Assembly: GCF_003258295.1 (NCBI RefSeq) | Contig: NZ_QKYN01000118.1 | Location: forward strand, 1-64,000 | Source: Streptacidiphilus pinicola | Lineage (GTDB): Bacteria; Actinomycetota; Actinomycetes; Streptomycetales; Streptomycetaceae | Direction of reading: 5' to 3' | Length of the DNA: 64,000 bases | In this document: positions 44,433 through 54,717 of the stretch, piece by piece | Numbering within the stretch: position 1 is the stretch's first letter | Layout: each line of letters opens with the position of its first letter | Made by a program: the position numbers and the translations under genes | The notes under the pieces: generated by a model | What the model was told of the DNA's origin: nothing | The model's input: the letters and a program-made list of their open reading frames with translations, nothing else | Databases searched by the model: none

Positions 44433-45671
44433 TCAGACTCCCAGCAGCCGCCAGATCGCGGCCCGGCGGCGGGAGGTGTCCGCGCCGTCGGGGGTGTCGG
44501 CCGGCTCGAGCGCGGCCTCGGCGCTGCGGACGGCCGCGCCGTCCGCCAGCGGGCGGGCCGCGGCGAGGGTCCGGGCCTCGCCGACCGTCAGACCGGCCTC
44601 GGTGAGCGCCTGCTCGGCCTCGACGGCCGGCAGCAGGTTGAGCCAGCGCAGCGCGTGCGTGGCGCGGCCGGCCTCGGTCAGGCGGCCGGTGAGCCGCAGC
44701 CGGGCGATGCCGCCGTCCGGGAAGACGTCCAGGCGGGCCGCGGTGACCGGCTCGACCGGGGCGACCCGGACGCGGTGGCGGGTGTCGGGCTGGAGCCGGG
44801 TGCGCGGCAGCAGCTCGATCCACTCGCCGCTCGCGGCGGAGCGGCCCGAAACGGACGCCCAGCCGGGGCAGTTGGCGACGAAGTGGGTGGTGTCGATCTC
44901 GACGCCCAGCACCTCGCCCTCGTCGACCAGGTCGAGCTCGACCCAGTCGTTGTCCTTGTTGCGGCGGCGCCGCGTCTCCCAGCCCTCACCCATCACGGCC
45001 GCCCGGCCCAGGGAATTGAGGTTGTGCGGGGAGGAGAAGTACCGGTCGGAAGCCCCGGTGGCGACGCCGCCGAACTCCTGGGCGGCCAGGTCGAAGGTGA
45101 GCCCGTCCAGGTCACGCGGGTCGGCGACGACCTCGCCGTGCACGCGCAGACGGGCGACTCCGCCGTCAGGCCATATGTTGAGCCGCACGTGGGTGAAGCG
45201 CTGCTCGACGTCGACCGCGAACTCGTGCGCGGTGTCGCCCTTGAGGGCGGTACGCGGCACGATCTCGGTCCACTCGGCGGCGGCGACCTCCTCGGGCGAC
45301 GGGTTGCCCGGCACCGACGCGGCCTCGACCGAGCCGGTCTCCGGGTAGTTGCCGGTGAAGTGCGCGGTGTCGACGACGACACCCCGGATGACGCCGGGGA
45401 CACCGAGACGAATCAGCGCCCAGTCGTGATCGTCGTCGGTCGGGTGCGGCTCCTGCGCGCCCGCGCCGCGACGGCGGCGGGTCTCCCAGCCGTCCATGAT
45501 CTGGCCCTTGTGCCCGAAGGTGTGGGGCCGGAACTCGGCGGGCTTGGCGACGAGGAGGTTCTCCTTCTCGGCGAACAGCTCGTCGTTGGCGTCGATCACG
45601 CCCGCGCCCAGCGACCGGGCGGCGAGGTTGACCAACTCGGTGAAGGCGGCGGGCTTCTGGCTGTCGGTCAC
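44433..45671 (-). CDS. alc: Allantoicase
   Basis: 412 residues; the ATG overlaps the allantoinase stop (ATGA). Two allantoicase repeats are visible: [15 protein letters not shown]-like ([15 protein letters not shown]) with [21 protein letters not shown], and [12 protein letters not shown] with [21 protein letters not shown]; each ends in PDGGVARLR or PDGGIARLR. It hydrolyses allantoate to ureidoglycolate and urea. After the usual end LRWLNLLP there is an extra ~65-residue Ala/Glu-rich tail. No ureidoglycolate lyase gene was found in the window. Confidence 0.94.
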   Translation of the reverse strand: MTDSQKPAAFTELVNLAARSLGAGVIDANDELFAEKENLLVAKPAEFRPHTFGHKGQIMDGWETRRRRGAGAQEPHPTDDDHDWALIRLGVPGVIRGVVVDTAHFTGNYPETGSVEAASVPGNPSPEEVAAAEWTEIVPRTALKGDTAHEFAVDVEQRFTHVRLNIWPDGGVARLRVHGEVVADPRDLDGLTFDLAAQEFGGVATGASDRYFSSPHNLNSLGRAAVMGEGWETRRRRNKDNDWVELDLVDEGEVLGVEIDTTHFVANCPGWASVSGRSAASGEWIELLPRTRLQPDTRHRVRVAPVEPVTAARLDVFPDGGIARLRLTGRLTEAGRATHALRWLNLLPAVEAEQALTEAGLTVGEARTLAAARPLADGAAVRSAEAALEPADTPDGADTSRRRAAIWRLLGV

Positions 45672-47002
45672 TTCTCTCCTCGGGTCAGCAGTCGGCCGGT
45701 CGGGGTGCCGTTCACGTCCACCGGCTCACCGCGGAGCCAGGTGGTGCGGACGACGCCGGAAAGCGAGCGGCCTGCGTAAGGGGTTACGGGGTGACGGTGG
45801 TGCAATCCGGCCGGGTCCACGGTGAACGCGGCGTCCGGGTCGAAGGCCACCAGGTCGGCGTCCATACCGGGGGCGATGGCGCCCTTGGTGGTGAGGCCGA
45901 CGAGGGCCGCAGGTCCGGCGGACATCCAGCGGACGACGTCGGACAGACTGTGGCCGCGGCGGCGCGCCTCGGTCCAGATCGCGGGAAGTCCGAGCTGCAG
46001 GGAGGCGATCCCGCCCCACGCGGCGGCGAAGTCGCCGTCGCCGCCCAGGCTCGGCAGGTGCTTGAGCTCCGGCGTCGAGGGCGAGTGGTCGGAGACGACG
46101 CCCGCGAACTCGCCCGCGGCCAGGGCCTCCCAGAGCAGGTCGCGGTTGGCCTCGCTGCGGATCGGCGGACAGCACTTGAAGGCGGTGTCGCCGGCCGGGA
46201 CCTGCTCGGCGGCGAGCGTCAGGTAGTGGGGACAGGTCTCGGCGGTCACCTGGACGCCGGCGGCGCGGGCCTCGCGCAGCAGCGGCAGCACGGCGGCCGA
46301 GGAGACGTGCAGGATGTGGACGCGGGCGCCGGTGCGCTGCGCGATCTCCAGCAGACCGGCGACGGCGACGGCCTCGGCGTCGTCGGGCCGGGAGGCGAGG
46401 AAGTCCGCGTAGTCCTGGCCCGGGGTGTGCGGGGCCTCGTCGAGGATCTTGGGGTCCTCGGCGTGGATGATCGCGAGAGCCCCGATCCGCGCCTGCTCGG
46501 CGAGGGCCTCTTCGAGCTGGGCACGGTTCAGGTGCGGGAACTCGTCGACGCCGGAGGGGGCGAGGAAGCTCTTGAAGCCGAACACGCCGGCCTCGTGCAG
46601 CGGGGCGAGGTCACCGGTGTTGCCCGGGATCGCGCCGCCCCACAGGCCGGTGTCGACGAAGAGCCGGTCCTCGGCGACCTTCCGCTTGGCCTCCAGGTTG
46701 TCGACCGTGGTGGTCGGCGGGATGGAGTTGAGCGGCATGTCGACGATGGTCGTCACGCCGCCCGCCGCGGCGGCGCGGGTGGCGGTGGCGAAGCCCTCCC
46801 ACTCGGTGCGGCCGGGCTCGTTCACGTGGACGTGCGAGTCGACCAGGCCGGGCAGCAGGGCGAGCTCGCCGAGGTCGACGACCTCGCCCGCACCGGCTCC
46901 GTAGGCCAGGACCTCGACGATCCGCCCCTCGCTCACAACCACGTCGGCGGGTCGCTCACCGTCCGGCAGGACAGCGCGTCGGGAACGGAACACCTTGGTC
47001 AA
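45668..47002 (-). CDS. allB: Allantoinase
   Basis: 444 residues of the cyclic amidohydrolase family. Metal site: [19 protein letters not shown], the likely carboxylated Lys in VFGFKSFL near residue 147, [15 protein letters not shown] and VVSDHSP with the catalytic Asp. It opens the hydantoin ring of allantoin to give allantoate. First gene of an allB-alc operon; its promoter carries two AllR-like elements. Confidence 0.96.
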   Translation of the reverse strand: MTKVFRSRRAVLPDGERPADVVVSEGRIVEVLAYGAGAGEVVDLGELALLPGLVDSHVHVNEPGRTEWEGFATATRAAAAGGVTTIVDMPLNSIPPTTTVDNLEAKRKVAEDRLFVDTGLWGGAIPGNTGDLAPLHEAGVFGFKSFLAPSGVDEFPHLNRAQLEEALAEQARIGALAIIHAEDPKILDEAPHTPGQDYADFLASRPDDAEAVAVAGLLEIAQRTGARVHILHVSSAAVLPLLREARAAGVQVTAETCPHYLTLAAEQVPAGDTAFKCCPPIRSEANRDLLWEALAAGEFAGVVSDHSPSTPELKHLPSLGGDGDFAAAWGGIASLQLGLPAIWTEARRRGHSLSDVVRWMSAGPAALVGLTTKGAIAPGMDADLVAFDPDAAFTVDPAGLHHRHPVTPYAGRSLSGVVRTTWLRGEPVDVNGTPTGRLLTRGEK

Positions 47003-47029
47003 CTCGGGCCTCCTGATCGGGTTGCCGTG

Positions 47030-47059
47030 AGATTAGGCCTCGCTTCAACAAAACGTCAA
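47030..47059 (-). promoter_or_regulatory. allB promoter (-35 TTGACG, -10 TAATCT)
   Basis: On the minus strand TTGACG (47054-47059) and TAATCT (47030-47035) are 18 bases apart, and transcription would begin about 20 bases before the ATG. The -35 box lies inside the proximal AllR-like element. Confidence 0.55.
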
Positions 47060-47060
47060 C
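47044..47060. promoter_or_regulatory. AllR-like element, imperfect (allB proximal)
   Basis: TTCAAC-aaaac-GTCAAC: one full half-site; the other keeps only part of GTTGAA. It lies 24 bases from the perfect element, a little over two helix turns, so the two could bind dimers together. Confidence 0.45.
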
Positions 47061-47067
47061 GGTTTCT

Positions 47068-47084
47068 TTCAACGAGTTGTTGAA
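47068..47084. promoter_or_regulatory. AllR-like operator, perfect (allB distal)
   Basis: TTCAAC-gagtt-GTTGAA, perfect 6-5-6 inverted repeat upstream of allB. The outer GCTTCAACA (47042-47050) and TGTTGAAGC (47078-47086) also form a perfect 9-bp inverted repeat. Confidence 0.6.
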
Positions 47085-47149
47085 GCTGAGCCCGAGGCAA
47101 CATTGGGGTGAACATACGATCCGGTCCTGCTCGTCGTGCTTCGGCAGCC

Positions 47150-48310
47150 TCAGCCCGCGCCGAGGAGCGCCAGCGCAAGCCGCTCCCCAGCCAGCTCCGC
47201 CAGTTCCCCGGCGCGGGTGAGACTGTCGCCGCCGGGGCCGGCCAGCTCCACCAGCGAGAGCGCGGCGACGAACCCTGCGGCGCGCCACTGCGTCTCACTC
47301 AGTTCGAGCATGCCTGCCACCGCCGCGACCGGCACACCGTGCCCGGCCGCCGCGTCGGCGACTCCGGCGGGCGCCTTGCCGTGCAGGGTCTGCACGTCGA
47401 GACAGCCTTCGCCGGTCACGACCAGGCGAGCTCCCCGCACCGCCCGGTCGAAACCCAGAAGTTCCAGCAGCAGCGCGATCCCGGGCCGCAGCGACGCGCC
47501 GAGCAGCGCCATCGCCCCGAAGCCCAGCCCGCCGGCCGCTCCCGCGCCCGGCGTCTCGCGCTGGTCGGCGCCGGTCAGCGCGGCGACGTGGTCGGCCCAG
47601 TGGGCCAGCGCCGCGTCCAGCTCGGCGACGTTCTCGGGCGTCGCGCCCTTCTGCGGCCCGTAGACCGCGGGCGCGCCGCGCTCGCCCAGCAGCGGGTTGT
47701 CGACGTCGCTCGCGACGACGACCTCCACGCCGCTCAGCGTGTCCGCCAGCGGGCCGGGGTCGATCGACGCCAGCCGGGCCAGCGCCGCGCCGCCGGCCGG
47801 CAGCTCCGCGCCGTCCGCGTCCAGCAGCCGCAGGCCGAGCGCCTGCGCCATACCGGCGCCGCCGTCGGTGCAGGCCACTCCCCCGAGACCCAGCACGAGC
47901 GTGCGGCAGCCCAGTTCGAGCGCCTTGCGGACCAGCTCGCCGGTGCCGTAGCTGGTCGCCGTCAGCGGCGCCTTGACGCCGCCCGGCAGCAGCTGCAGGC
48001 CACTGGCCTGCGCCGCCTCGATGACGGCCGTGCCGTCCTTGACGGCGAGCACCGCCTCGACCGGCTCGCCGGTCGGGCCGGCCACCTTCACCTGCACGGC
48101 CTGGAAGCCGGCCGCGACCGCGGCGGCGACCGTCCCCTCCCCGCCGTCGGCGACGGGCAGCGCCCGCACCTCGGTGCCCGGCGCGACGCGCCGGATACCG
48201 GCCGCGATGTGCTCCGCGGCCTGCGCAGCGGTGAGGCTGCCCTTGAACTTGTCGGGCGCGACCACGACATGACCTTGCTGCGACACTGACAGCCTCACCT
48301 TCTGCTTCAC
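47150..48310 (-). CDS. glxK: Glycerate kinase (GlxK/GarK family)
   Basis: 386 residues; GTG 48310 with GGGAGG six bases before. Family motifs: VVVAPDKFKGSLTAAQAAEHI, ALPVADGGEGTV, TATSYGTGELV, LVLGLGGVACTDGGAGM, DVDNPLLGERGAPAVYGPQKG and LVVTGEGCLDVQTLHGKAP. It phosphorylates glycerate, the end product of the glyoxylate carboligase route, to 2- or 3-phosphoglycerate. 87 bases after gcl, probably last gene of hyi-glxR-gcl-glxK. Confidence 0.93.
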   Translation of the reverse strand: MKQKVRLSVSQQGHVVVAPDKFKGSLTAAQAAEHIAAGIRRVAPGTEVRALPVADGGEGTVAAAVAAGFQAVQVKVAGPTGEPVEAVLAVKDGTAVIEAAQASGLQLLPGGVKAPLTATSYGTGELVRKALELGCRTLVLGLGGVACTDGGAGMAQALGLRLLDADGAELPAGGAALARLASIDPGPLADTLSGVEVVVASDVDNPLLGERGAPAVYGPQKGATPENVAELDAALAHWADHVAALTGADQRETPGAGAAGGLGFGAMALLGASLRPGIALLLELLGFDRAVRGARLVVTGEGCLDVQTLHGKAPAGVADAAAGHGVPVAAVAGMLELSETQWRAAGFVAALSLVELAGPGGDSLTRAGELAELAGERLALALLGAG

Positions 48311-48397
48311 GAATGCCTCCCGACGGCGCGGGCACGACCGGATGGATCACGCCGCCGGGAGGAGACTATGACCCGCTCGCGCGGGTCGACCGGAAGG

Positions 48398-50176
<1,779 letters not shown>

Positions 50177-50177
50177 G

Positions 50178-51071
50178 TCACTTGACCTTTCCGGACAGGC
50201 GCTCCAGGTTGCGCAGCAGGGCGGAGTGGTCCAGCCCGCCGTCGCCGGCGTTGCGCATCGCGGTGATGAAGTCCGCGACCAGCGCGGCGGTGGGCAGCGG
50301 AACCTCGACGGCGCGCGCGGCGGACAGCAGGTTGCCCATGTCCTTGTGGTGCAGGTCGAGGCGGAAGCCCGGCGCGAAGTCGCGCTTGAGGAAGTTGTTC
50401 TTCTTGCGGGTCAGCACGGTGGAGCCGGCCAGGCCGCCGTTGAGGACGTCGAGGGCGACCTCCAGGTCCACGCCGGACTTCTCCAGGAAGACCACGGCCT
50501 CGGCGCACGCCTGGATGTTGACGGCGACGATGAGCTGGTTGGCGACCTTGACGGTCTGGCCGGAGCCGGACGGGCCGACCAGGGCGACGGTGGTGCCCAG
50601 GGCCTTCAGGACGGGCTCGGCCTCGTCGAAGTCGGCGCGCTCGCCACCGACCATGATCGACAGCACACCCTCGATGGCGCCGGCCTCACCACCGGAGACG
50701 GGGGCGTCGATGGAACGCAGGCCCTTCTCCTTGGCGGCGGCGGCCACGCGCTGCGAGATCTGCGGCGTCACCGAGCTCATGTCGATGAGCAGCGCACCGG
50801 CGGGGGCGTTGTCGAGAACGCCTTCCTCACCGAAGTAGACGGCCTCGACCTGCGGGTCGGCCGGCACCATCGTGATGACGATCTCGGCGTCCTTGACGGC
50901 CTCGGCGATCGACGAGGCGCCCTTGCCGCCGTCGGCGATCAGCTTGTCGATCGGCGCCTGGACCAGGTTGAAACCGGTGACGGTGTGGCCGGCCTTGACG
51001 AGGTTGGCGGCCATCGGGCTGCCCATGATGCCGAGGCCGATGAAGGCGATGCGGCGGGGGGTCGTGCTCAT
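50178..51071 (-). CDS. glxR: 2-hydroxy-3-oxopropionate (tartronate semialdehyde) reductase
   Basis: 297 residues of the beta-hydroxyacid dehydrogenase family: [22 protein letters not shown] (NAD loop GxGxMGxxM), [31 protein letters not shown] with catalytic Lys, and [16 protein letters not shown]. Reduces tartronate semialdehyde to D-glycerate. Between hyi (44 bases) and gcl (one base). Confidence 0.95.
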   Translation of the reverse strand: MSTTPRRIAFIGLGIMGSPMAANLVKAGHTVTGFNLVQAPIDKLIADGGKGASSIAEAVKDAEIVITMVPADPQVEAVYFGEEGVLDNAPAGALLIDMSSVTPQISQRVAAAAKEKGLRSIDAPVSGGEAGAIEGVLSIMVGGERADFDEAEPVLKALGTTVALVGPSGSGQTVKVANQLIVAVNIQACAEAVVFLEKSGVDLEVALDVLNGGLAGSTVLTRKKNNFLKRDFAPGFRLDLHHKDMGNLLSAARAVEVPLPTAALVADFITAMRNAGDGGLDHSALLRNLERLSGKVK

Positions 51072-51115
51072 TGGAGTTCTCCTCCGTGGGAAGTTTCCGA
51101 AAAGTCGCAGAGCGC

Positions 51116-51967
51116 TCAGCGCTTGCTGGTGCGCAGCGCCGTGGGCAGCCACTCGAAGGAGTCGGCGGAGGCAACGCCGGCGACCGGCTTGTACTCCAGG
51201 CCGATGTACCCTTCGTAACCAACGGCGTCCAACTGGCCGAACAGGCCAGGGAAGTCCAGCTCCCCGCTGCCGGGGAAGTTGCGGCCCGGGACGTCGGCGA
51301 CCTGAACGTGGCCGATCCGGTCCGCGTACTCGGCGATCACGGCGGACAGGTCCTCGCCGTTGCGCGCCAGGTGGTAGAGGTCGCAGAGGAACTTGGTGTT
51401 CCCCAGGCCGGTGGTCGCGTTCACCGCGTCCACCACCGCCACCGCGTCCTTCGAGCTCAACAGCCCGTACTGCGGCGCCTCGGGCGCGTTCAGCGCCTCG
51501 ACCAGCAGCACCGCGCCGATACCGTGCGCGGCCTGCGCGGCCAGCGCGAGGTTCTCCAGCGCCAGCGCGTCCTGCTCGGCCACCGGTACGTCCTCGACCC
51601 GGTTGCCGTAGAGGGCGTTGAGGGCCTTGCAACCGAGCGACTCGGCCAGGCCGACCGCCACCGCGATGTTGTCGCGGAACCGCTGCGAGTCGGCGGGGCG
51701 GGACAGCAGGCCCTTGTCGCCGCCGGCCATGTTGCCGGCGTCGAAGTTGAGGCCGGTCAGCTGTACGCCCGCGTCGACGAACGCCTGGCGCAGCGCGTCC
51801 AGCTCGGCCTGCGGCGGGGTGGGGCCGTCAAGGGTCCACCACAGCTCGGCAGCGTCGAAGCCCGCGGCCTTCGCCGCGGCCGGGCGCTCCACCAGCGGGA
51901 GCTCGGTGAAGAGGATCGAGAGGTTGACGGTCCAGCGCTGGTCGAGCCAGCTCAGCGGGGCGGTCAT
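51116..51967 (-). CDS. hyi: Hydroxypyruvate isomerase
   Basis: 283 residues, TIM-barrel of the AP-endonuclease-2 superfamily: NLSILFTELPLVERPAAAKAAGFDAAELWW in parts, LNFDAGNMAGGDKGLLS, LNALYGNR, LLVEALN, FLCDLYHLARNGEDL, HVQVADVPGRNFPGSGELDF and GYIGLEYKP, giving the Glu/Asp/His metal ligands. Interconverts hydroxypyruvate and tartronate semialdehyde. ATG 51967 is preferred (AAGGTG upstream); an in-frame GTG lies six codons earlier. First gene of the glyoxylate operon. Confidence 0.92.
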   Translation of the reverse strand: MTAPLSWLDQRWTVNLSILFTELPLVERPAAAKAAGFDAAELWWTLDGPTPPQAELDALRQAFVDAGVQLTGLNFDAGNMAGGDKGLLSRPADSQRFRDNIAVAVGLAESLGCKALNALYGNRVEDVPVAEQDALALENLALAAQAAHGIGAVLLVEALNAPEAPQYGLLSSKDAVAVVDAVNATTGLGNTKFLCDLYHLARNGEDLSAVIAEYADRIGHVQVADVPGRNFPGSGELDFPGLFGQLDAVGYEGYIGLEYKPVAGVASADSFEWLPTALRTSKR

Positions 51968-52029
51968 GCCATCACCTTGTTCCACATTGCGGAAGATGTT
52001 TTCTGCTTGATGAAACTATCGCATGCCAC

Positions 52030-52046
52030 TTCAACAGTTTGTCAAG
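52030..52046. promoter_or_regulatory. AllR-like operator (hyi-glxR-gcl-glxK operon)
   Basis: TTCAAC-agttt-GTCAAG between the divergent hyi and thiamine-binding genes. On the minus strand the right half contains TTGACA (-35), followed by a possible -10 GATAGT at 19 bases, so a bound repressor would cover the -35 box. Confidence 0.5.
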
Positions 52047-52087
52047 CACCTCTCGGACTTCGGCCACTGAGTCGATACGCTTCGGAC

Positions 52088-52354
52088 GTGCGATTGAAGG
52101 TGGAGTTCACAACCGAGCCGTTCGAGCTGGACGGCTTCCCGGAGCATGCGCGTACCGCGCGCCGCGTCGTCGACGAGGCCGGACTGCACGTCGACGTCGG
52201 CCCGTTCGGCACCACAGCCGAGGGCGAGGCCGAGGAGACGCTGTCCGCGATCGATCGGCTGGTCCGCGAGACCCTGGCGCACGGCGCCACTCGGATCTCG
52301 CTCCAGGTCAGCGTCATGGAGGGCGCCCAGGACGAAGGGGAGGGAGCGGGATGA
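52088..52354 (+). CDS. Thiamine-binding/YkoF-MTH1187-like small protein
   Basis: 88 residues from GTG 52088. The sequence LKVEFTTEPFELDGFPEHA, GLHVDVGPFGTTAEGEAEE and a terminal ATRISLQVSVM resembles the ferredoxin-like YkoF/MTH1187 (UPF0045) fold that binds thiamine or HMP. Gcl in this region depends on thiamine diphosphate, but a link is only a guess. Overlaps the following HTH gene by four bases (ATGA). Confidence 0.65.
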   Translation: MRLKVEFTTEPFELDGFPEHARTARRVVDEAGLHVDVGPFGTTAEGEAEETLSAIDRLVRETLAHGATRISLQVSVMEGAQDEGEGAG

Positions 52355-52731
52355 GCGACGAGCAGCACCCGCTGGCCATAGCCATCAAGCCGCTGCTCGA
52401 CGCAGTCGGCGCCAGCGCGGTCAGCCTGGACGAGGCGCAGCCGAACGACGTCACGCTCGAGTGGGAGGGCGCGCCGGCGGTCGCCGTCCGGCTGCCCGGC
52501 CTGGAGAGCGCGCTCGACCGGCTGCTGAAGGAGGTCCGCCGTCAGTTCGACGGCGCCGACCTGGCGACCCTGGATCGCGCGGACAAGCAGCGCGTGGTCG
52601 CCCTGCTGGAGGAACGCGGCGCGTTCACCATCCGGCACGGGGTCGAGAATGTGGCCGCGGCGCTGGGCGTCAGCCGGTTCACCGTCTACAACTACCTGAA
52701 CCGCCAGCAGGCGGCAGGGAAGCAGAGCTAA
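52351..52731 (+). CDS. HTH-domain protein, probable regulator of the urate operon
   Basis: 126 residues; ATG overlaps the previous stop. N-terminal part (AIKPLLDAVGASAVSLDEAQPNDVTLEWEG) unknown; C-terminal helix-turn-helix RGAFTIRHGVENVAAALGVSRFTVYNYLNRQ (in parts), with a Fis/AraC-like recognition helix. The AllR-like element of the next operon starts one base after its stop codon. Small, cytosolic, no partner domain. Confidence 0.75.
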   Translation: MSDEQHPLAIAIKPLLDAVGASAVSLDEAQPNDVTLEWEGAPAVAVRLPGLESALDRLLKEVRRQFDGADLATLDRADKQRVVALLEERGAFTIRHGVENVAAALGVSRFTVYNYLNRQQAAGKQS

Positions 52732-52732
52732 A

Positions 52733-52749
52733 TTCAACAAAGTGTTGAC
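52733..52749. promoter_or_regulatory. AllR-like operator (uraD-uraH-uox operon)
   Basis: TTCAAC-aaagt-GTTGAC, 11 of 12 half-site positions match. It overlaps the -35 box TTGACG of the urate operon promoter. Confidence 0.6.
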
Positions 52750-52773
52750 GATCGGGGTCGGCGGATCTACTTT
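52745..52773 (+). promoter_or_regulatory. Urate operon promoter (-35 TTGACG, -10 TACTTT)
   Basis: TTGACG (52745-52750), 17 bases, TACTTT (52768-52773), with a start site expected about 25 bases before the uraD GTG. Close to the vegetative sigma consensus. Confidence 0.65.
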
Positions 52774-52803
52774 TCTCGTGGCACCCACTTTCGGAGGTCA
52801 CGA

Positions 52804-53319
52804 GTGACCCACCCCGCCACCCCGACGGAACCCGCCCTCGACCGCGTCAACGCGATCGAGGACGAGAAGCTGGACGAGCTCCTGACGGAGATCTGCTCCA
52901 GCCGCACCTGGGCGACGCTCGTACGCCTCGCCCGCCCCTACCGCGACCGGGTCGCCTTCCACGCCGCCAACGCGAGCGCCATGGAGGCCCTGTCCACCGC
53001 GGACCTGAACGACGCGATGGCCGGCCACGCCCGGATCGGCACCCCCAAGCCGGGCGACGCCACCTCCGAGCGCGAACAGGCCGGCGTCCAGGGCGCCGAC
53101 CAGGCGCTGCTCACCGAGCTGGCCGCCGCGAACGCCTCCTACGAGGAGAAGTTCGGCCACGTCTTCCTGATCTGCGCCACCGGGCGCACCGCCGCCACCA
53201 TGCTGGCCGCGTTGCGCGAGCGCCACCCCAACGACGCCGCCACCGAGCGGGAGATCGTCCGGGGCGAGCTCCGCAAGATCAACGACATCCGCATCGACCG
53301 TCTGCTCGACGAGAACTGA
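52804..53319 (+). CDS. uraD: OHCU decarboxylase
   Basis: 171 residues, GTG start behind GGAGGT. Family motif DAMAGHARIGTP with catalytic His75, followed by SEREQAGV (Glu), YEEKFGHVFLICATGRTA and the terminal EIVRGELRKINDIRIDRLL. Decarboxylates 2-oxo-4-hydroxy-4-carboxy-5-ureidoimidazoline to (S)-allantoin. First gene of uraD-uraH-uox-(8-oxoguanine deaminase). Confidence 0.96.
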   Translation: MTHPATPTEPALDRVNAIEDEKLDELLTEICSSRTWATLVRLARPYRDRVAFHAANASAMEALSTADLNDAMAGHARIGTPKPGDATSEREQAGVQGADQALLTELAAANASYEEKFGHVFLICATGRTAATMLAALRERHPNDAATEREIVRGELRKINDIRIDRLLDEN

Positions 53320-53378
53320 CGGTTCCCCCGCCACGCTGCCGCACGGCACGCAGCGACACGGAACAACGCGAGGACGAC

Positions 53379-53693
53379 ATGACCTCCATCTCCACCCACG
53401 TGCTGGACACCAGCCTCGGCAAGCCCGCCGCGGGCATCCCGGTCGAGCTGGCCCAGCAGGTCGCGGGCGAGTGGAAGGCCCTCGGGGCCTCCGCCACCGA
53501 CGCCGACGGCCGCTGCAAGGACCTGCCGGTCCCGGACCTGAGCGTCGGCACCGTGCTCCGGCTCCGTTTCACCACCGACGGAGCCTTCTTCCCCGAGGTC
53601 GCCATCGTCTTCGACGTCGACCCGGCCCAAGCCCACTACCACGTACCCCTGCTGCTCAACCCGTTCGGGTACTCCGTCTACCGAGGGAGCTAG
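53379..53693 (+). CDS. uraH: 5-hydroxyisourate hydrolase (transthyretin-like)
   Basis: 104 residues. STHVLDTSLGKPAAGIPVEL, RLRFTT and the C-terminal signature HYHVPLLLNPFGYSVYRGS supply the conserved His, Arg, His and YRGS residues. Hydrolyses HIU made by urate oxidase. Four bases before the uricase gene. Confidence 0.97.
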   Translation: MTSISTHVLDTSLGKPAAGIPVELAQQVAGEWKALGASATDADGRCKDLPVPDLSVGTVLRLRFTTDGAFFPEVAIVFDVDPAQAHYHVPLLLNPFGYSVYRGS

Positions 53694-53696
53694 ACC

Positions 53697-54611
53697 ATGG
53701 CCCACCAGCTCGGCCAGAACCAGTACGGCAAGGCGGAGAACCGCATCGTACGGGTCACCCGCACCGGCAACCGCCACGAGATCCGGGACCTGAACGTCTC
53801 CGTCGCCCTCTCCGGCGACCTCGACGACGTCCACCTCACCGGCTCCAACGCGAACTGTCTGCCGACGGACACCACCAAGAACACGGTCTTCGCCTACGCG
53901 AAGAAGTTCGGTGTCCAGTCGCCGGAGAACTTCGGCATCCTGCTCGCCCGCCACTTCGTCGACGACACGCCGCCGATCCACCGGGCCCGCATCCGGGTGG
54001 AGGAGTACGTCTGGGACCGCATCGAGATCCCGGACAACAAGGCCCGCTTCATCGGCTCCGAGGAGATCGGCCACTCCTTCGTCCGCCGCAACACCGAGGT
54101 CCGCACCTCCGAGATCGTCTACGACGGCACCAACGTGCAGGTCATCTCGGGCCTCAAGGACCTGGTCGTGATGAACTCCACCAACTCGGAGTTCTGGGGC
54201 TACATCAAGGACGAGTACACCACCCTCAAGGAGGCGTACGACCGGATCCTGGCCACCCAGGTCACCGCCCGCTGGAAGTTCGGCTTCTCCGGCGCCGAGG
54301 GCGAGCAGGAGCCCAACTGGGACCGCTCCTACCAGCAGGTGCGCAAGCACATGCTGGAGGCCTTCGCGGAGACCTACTCCTACTCGCTGCAGCAGACGCT
54401 CTACGCGATGGGCACCCGGGTGCTGAACAACCGCGCCGAGGTCGACGAGGTCCGCCTCGAGCTGCCGAACAAGCACCACTTCCTGGTGGATCTGGAGCCG
54501 TTCGGCCTGGAGAACGACAACGAGGTCTACTACGCTGCGGACCGGATGTACGGTCTCATCGAGGGCACCGTGCACCGCGAGGGCGTCACCCCCGTCATTC
54601 CGGTGGCCTAG
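53697..54611 (+). CDS. uox: Urate oxidase (uricase)
   Basis: 304 residues, cofactor-free T-fold oxidase. GQNQYGKAENRIVRVTR with the catalytic Lys, LPTDTTKNTVFAYAK with the catalytic Thr, GLKDLVVMNSTNSEFWGYIKDEYTTL in parts, and the C-terminal NKHHFLVDLEPFGLENDNEVYYA. Oxidises urate to 5-hydroxyisourate with release of hydrogen peroxide. Coupled to uraH. Confidence 0.98.
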   Translation: MAHQLGQNQYGKAENRIVRVTRTGNRHEIRDLNVSVALSGDLDDVHLTGSNANCLPTDTTKNTVFAYAKKFGVQSPENFGILLARHFVDDTPPIHRARIRVEEYVWDRIEIPDNKARFIGSEEIGHSFVRRNTEVRTSEIVYDGTNVQVISGLKDLVVMNSTNSEFWGYIKDEYTTLKEAYDRILATQVTARWKFGFSGAEGEQEPNWDRSYQQVRKHMLEAFAETYSYSLQQTLYAMGTRVLNNRAEVDEVRLELPNKHHFLVDLEPFGLENDNEVYYAADRMYGLIEGTVHREGVTPVIPVA

Positions 54612-54717
54612 CCTTCAGGTTTCGACTCGCTCGACCCCAGGGATTCTCCCGCCGTCCCGCCCTGGGCCGCACCAGACGGCGGTACTTCACCAGTCCGCTG
54701 TCGAGGAGCACGAGCAC

